Assembly (NCBI RefSeq): GCF_002009175.1
Contig: NZ_CP018047.1
Coordinates: forward strand, 3,348,001 to 3,412,000
Origin: Streptomyces niveus
GTDB lineage: Bacteria > Actinomycetota > Actinomycetes > Streptomycetales > Streptomycetaceae
Direction of reading: 5' to 3'
Length of the DNA: 64,000 bases
A model generated the notes under the pieces. That model was not told where the DNA came from. It did not search any database and saw only the letters and a program-made list of their open reading frames with translations. Shown here in pieces: positions 62,883 to 64,000 of this stretch. Numbering within the stretch: position 1 is the first letter of the stretch; the number at the start of each line of letters is the position of its first letter. Both the position numbers and the translations under genes were made by a program.

Positions 62883-63869
62883 ATGAAGATCGCTTTCGTG
62901 GGGAAGGGCGGCAGCGGCAAGACGACGCTGGCCTCGCTCTTCATCCGCCATCTGACCGCCAACGAGGCCCCCGTCATCGCGGTGGACGCCGACATCAACC
63001 AGCACCTCGGGGCCGCGCTCGGTCTCGACGAGGAGCAGACCGCCGCGCTGCCCGCGATGGGCGCGCATCTCCCGCTCATCAAGGAGTATCTGCGCGGCAC
63101 CAACCAGCGGATCACGTCCGCCGACTCGATGATCAAGACGACGCCCCCGGGCGAGGGGTCCCGGCTGCTGCGGGTCCGCGAGTCCAACCCGTTGTACGAA
63201 GCCTGCGCCCGCACCGTCCGGCTGGACGACGGCGACATCCAGCTGATGGCCACGGGCCCCTTCACGGAGTCCGACCTGGGGGTGGCCTGCTACCACTCCA
63301 AGGTCGGCGCGGTCGAACTCTTCCTGAACCATCTCGTCGACGGCCCGGACGAGTACGTCGTGGTCGACATGACGGCGGGCTCGGACTCGTTCGCGTCCGG
63401 GATGTTCACCCGGTTCGACATGACGTTCCTGGTGGTGGAGCCGACACGCAAGGGGGTGTCGGTCTACCGCCAGTACAAGGAGTACGCGCGGGACTTCGGC
63501 ATCGCGCTGAACGTCGTCGGCAACAAGGTCCAGGCCCAGGACGACGTGGACTTCCTCCAGGACGAGGTGGGCGACGACCTGCTCGTCACCGTCGGCCACT
63601 CCAACTGGGTGCGGTCCATGGAGAAGGGCCGCCCCGCCCCCTTCGAACTGCTGGAGGCGGAGAACCGCGTGGCGCTCCAGGTCCTGGAGGACGCGGCCGA
63701 GGACTCGTACGCGAACCGCGACTGGGAGCGCTACACGCGGCAGATGGTGCACTTCCACCTCAGGAACGCGGAGAGCTGGGGCAACGCGAAGACCGGCGGG
63801 GACCTGGCCGCGCAGGTCGACCCGGCGTTCGTGCTCCGCGAGGACGCGGCGGTTCCGCAGCCGAGCTGA
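62883..63869 (+). CDS. ParA/CooC-like ATPase
   Basis: 328-aa P-loop ATPase of the SIMIBI class. The N-terminus MKIAFVGKGGSGKTTLASLF carries the deviant Walker A (Lys8 and Lys13), and VIAVDADINQHLGAAL is the switch region, with VVVDMTAGSD as Walker B. The fold resembles CooC, which inserts nickel into CO dehydrogenase, and other ParA-like factors. No CO dehydrogenase gene is in view and the C-terminal CxC of CooC is not seen. ATG 62883 is used; a GTG two codons earlier is possible. It is divergent from the Fic-like gene. A hairpin terminator follows. Confidence 0.85.
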   Translation: MKIAFVGKGGSGKTTLASLFIRHLTANEAPVIAVDADINQHLGAALGLDEEQTAALPAMGAHLPLIKEYLRGTNQRITSADSMIKTTPPGEGSRLLRVRESNPLYEACARTVRLDDGDIQLMATGPFTESDLGVACYHSKVGAVELFLNHLVDGPDEYVVVDMTAGSDSFASGMFTRFDMTFLVVEPTRKGVSVYRQYKEYARDFGIALNVVGNKVQAQDDVDFLQDEVGDDLLVTVGHSNWVRSMEKGRPAPFELLEAENRVALQVLEDAAEDSYANRDWERYTRQMVHFHLRNAESWGNAKTGGDLAAQVDPAFVLREDAAVPQPS

Positions 63870-63882
63870 ACGGCGACGTGGC

Positions 63883-63917
63883 GGTACGGGCGGTGCGTCG
63901 AGGCACCCGCCCGTACC
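63883..63917 (+). terminator. Terminator after the ParA/CooC-like gene
   Basis: GGTACGGGCGGTGC and GCACCCGCCCGTACC pair with one bulged base around a 6-base loop, 13 bp after the stop. The remaining 83 bp to the window edge are GC-rich with CACCCCGAG repeats and hold no visible gene. Confidence 0.75.
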
Positions 63918-64000
63918 ACCGCCCGAACCGCTCGTACCGCCCGAACGCTCGGACCGCCCGCACCTCCCGGGCGCCCCGAGCACCCCGAGCACCCCGAGCG

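Noticed and set aside
62883..63869. Assignment as CooC nickel-insertion factor
   Set aside because: The P-loop and fold fit, but the CxC metal site and any CO dehydrogenase gene are absent, so only ParA/CooC-like is stated.

Overview
The window is high-GC actinobacterial chromosome, almost certainly from Streptomyces or a very close relative. The evidence is GTG and TTG starts, a BldG homologue, an Scr1/DUF397 gene set, an AfsR-like regulator, a Tad/Ssd cluster, and gene order from about 35.5 kb to the right end that matches, from memory, the S. coelicolor block around topA, bldG and ssd. I see no rRNA, CRISPR array, insertion sequence, phage or plasmid gene.

The left part (1-35 kb) is a mosaic of small, mostly independent units. 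They are: an edge-truncated aldehyde dehydrogenase; an HTH/ATP-binding/DUF397 regulatory trio whose members share an 18-bp upstream element; a lipoprotein; a DUF2786 protein; two hexapeptide acetyltransferases; a quinone-oxidoreductase-like enzyme followed by dispersed short repeats; an actinobacterial exonuclease/polymerase-family protein; a VOC protein; a GH3 N-acetylhexosaminidase with two DasR-like operators; a GNAT gene; a PadR-controlled ABC exporter operon with ATGA overlaps; a Tat-exported PL8 polysaccharide lyase; a secreted lysyl-oxidase-domain protein with a His/Met-rich linker; a decayed dehydrogenase pseudogene; an AfsR-like regulator beside a DrrAB-type exporter; a LysR/acetyltransferase pair; and a CitA/CitB-type two-component system divergent from a tctC-tctB-tctA-usp operon for carboxylate uptake.

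The right part (35.3-64 kb) is conserved core. It holds tRNA-Thr(CGT), a secreted hydrolase, DNA polymerase III delta-prime, an MFS/dTMP-kinase fusion, topA, a small membrane protein, a methyltransferase, a lipoprotein, a K+-independent H+-pyrophosphatase, the bldG/anti-sigma operon, a divergent DEAD-box helicase, a tightly overlapping Tad secretion cluster (ssd-cpaF-tadB-tadC-DUF4244-tadE-tadE-like), a HAD phosphatase, an intergenic region that probably encodes the 6S-like RNA, a Fic-fold protein with a ruined active site, and a ParA/CooC-like ATPase.

The points that most deserve follow-up are the paired operators at the GH3 promoter, the shared element in the Scr1/DUF397 locus, the prepilin-type cleavage sites in two Tad proteins, the 6S-like RNA region, the degenerate Fic protein, the repeated His/Met linker in the lysyl-oxidase protein, and the hairpin in the ssd/HAD intergenic region. 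Start codons were chosen by ribosome-binding site, family N-terminus and overlap with neighbours, and often differ from the longest open frame. Family assignments come from reading motifs without database searches.
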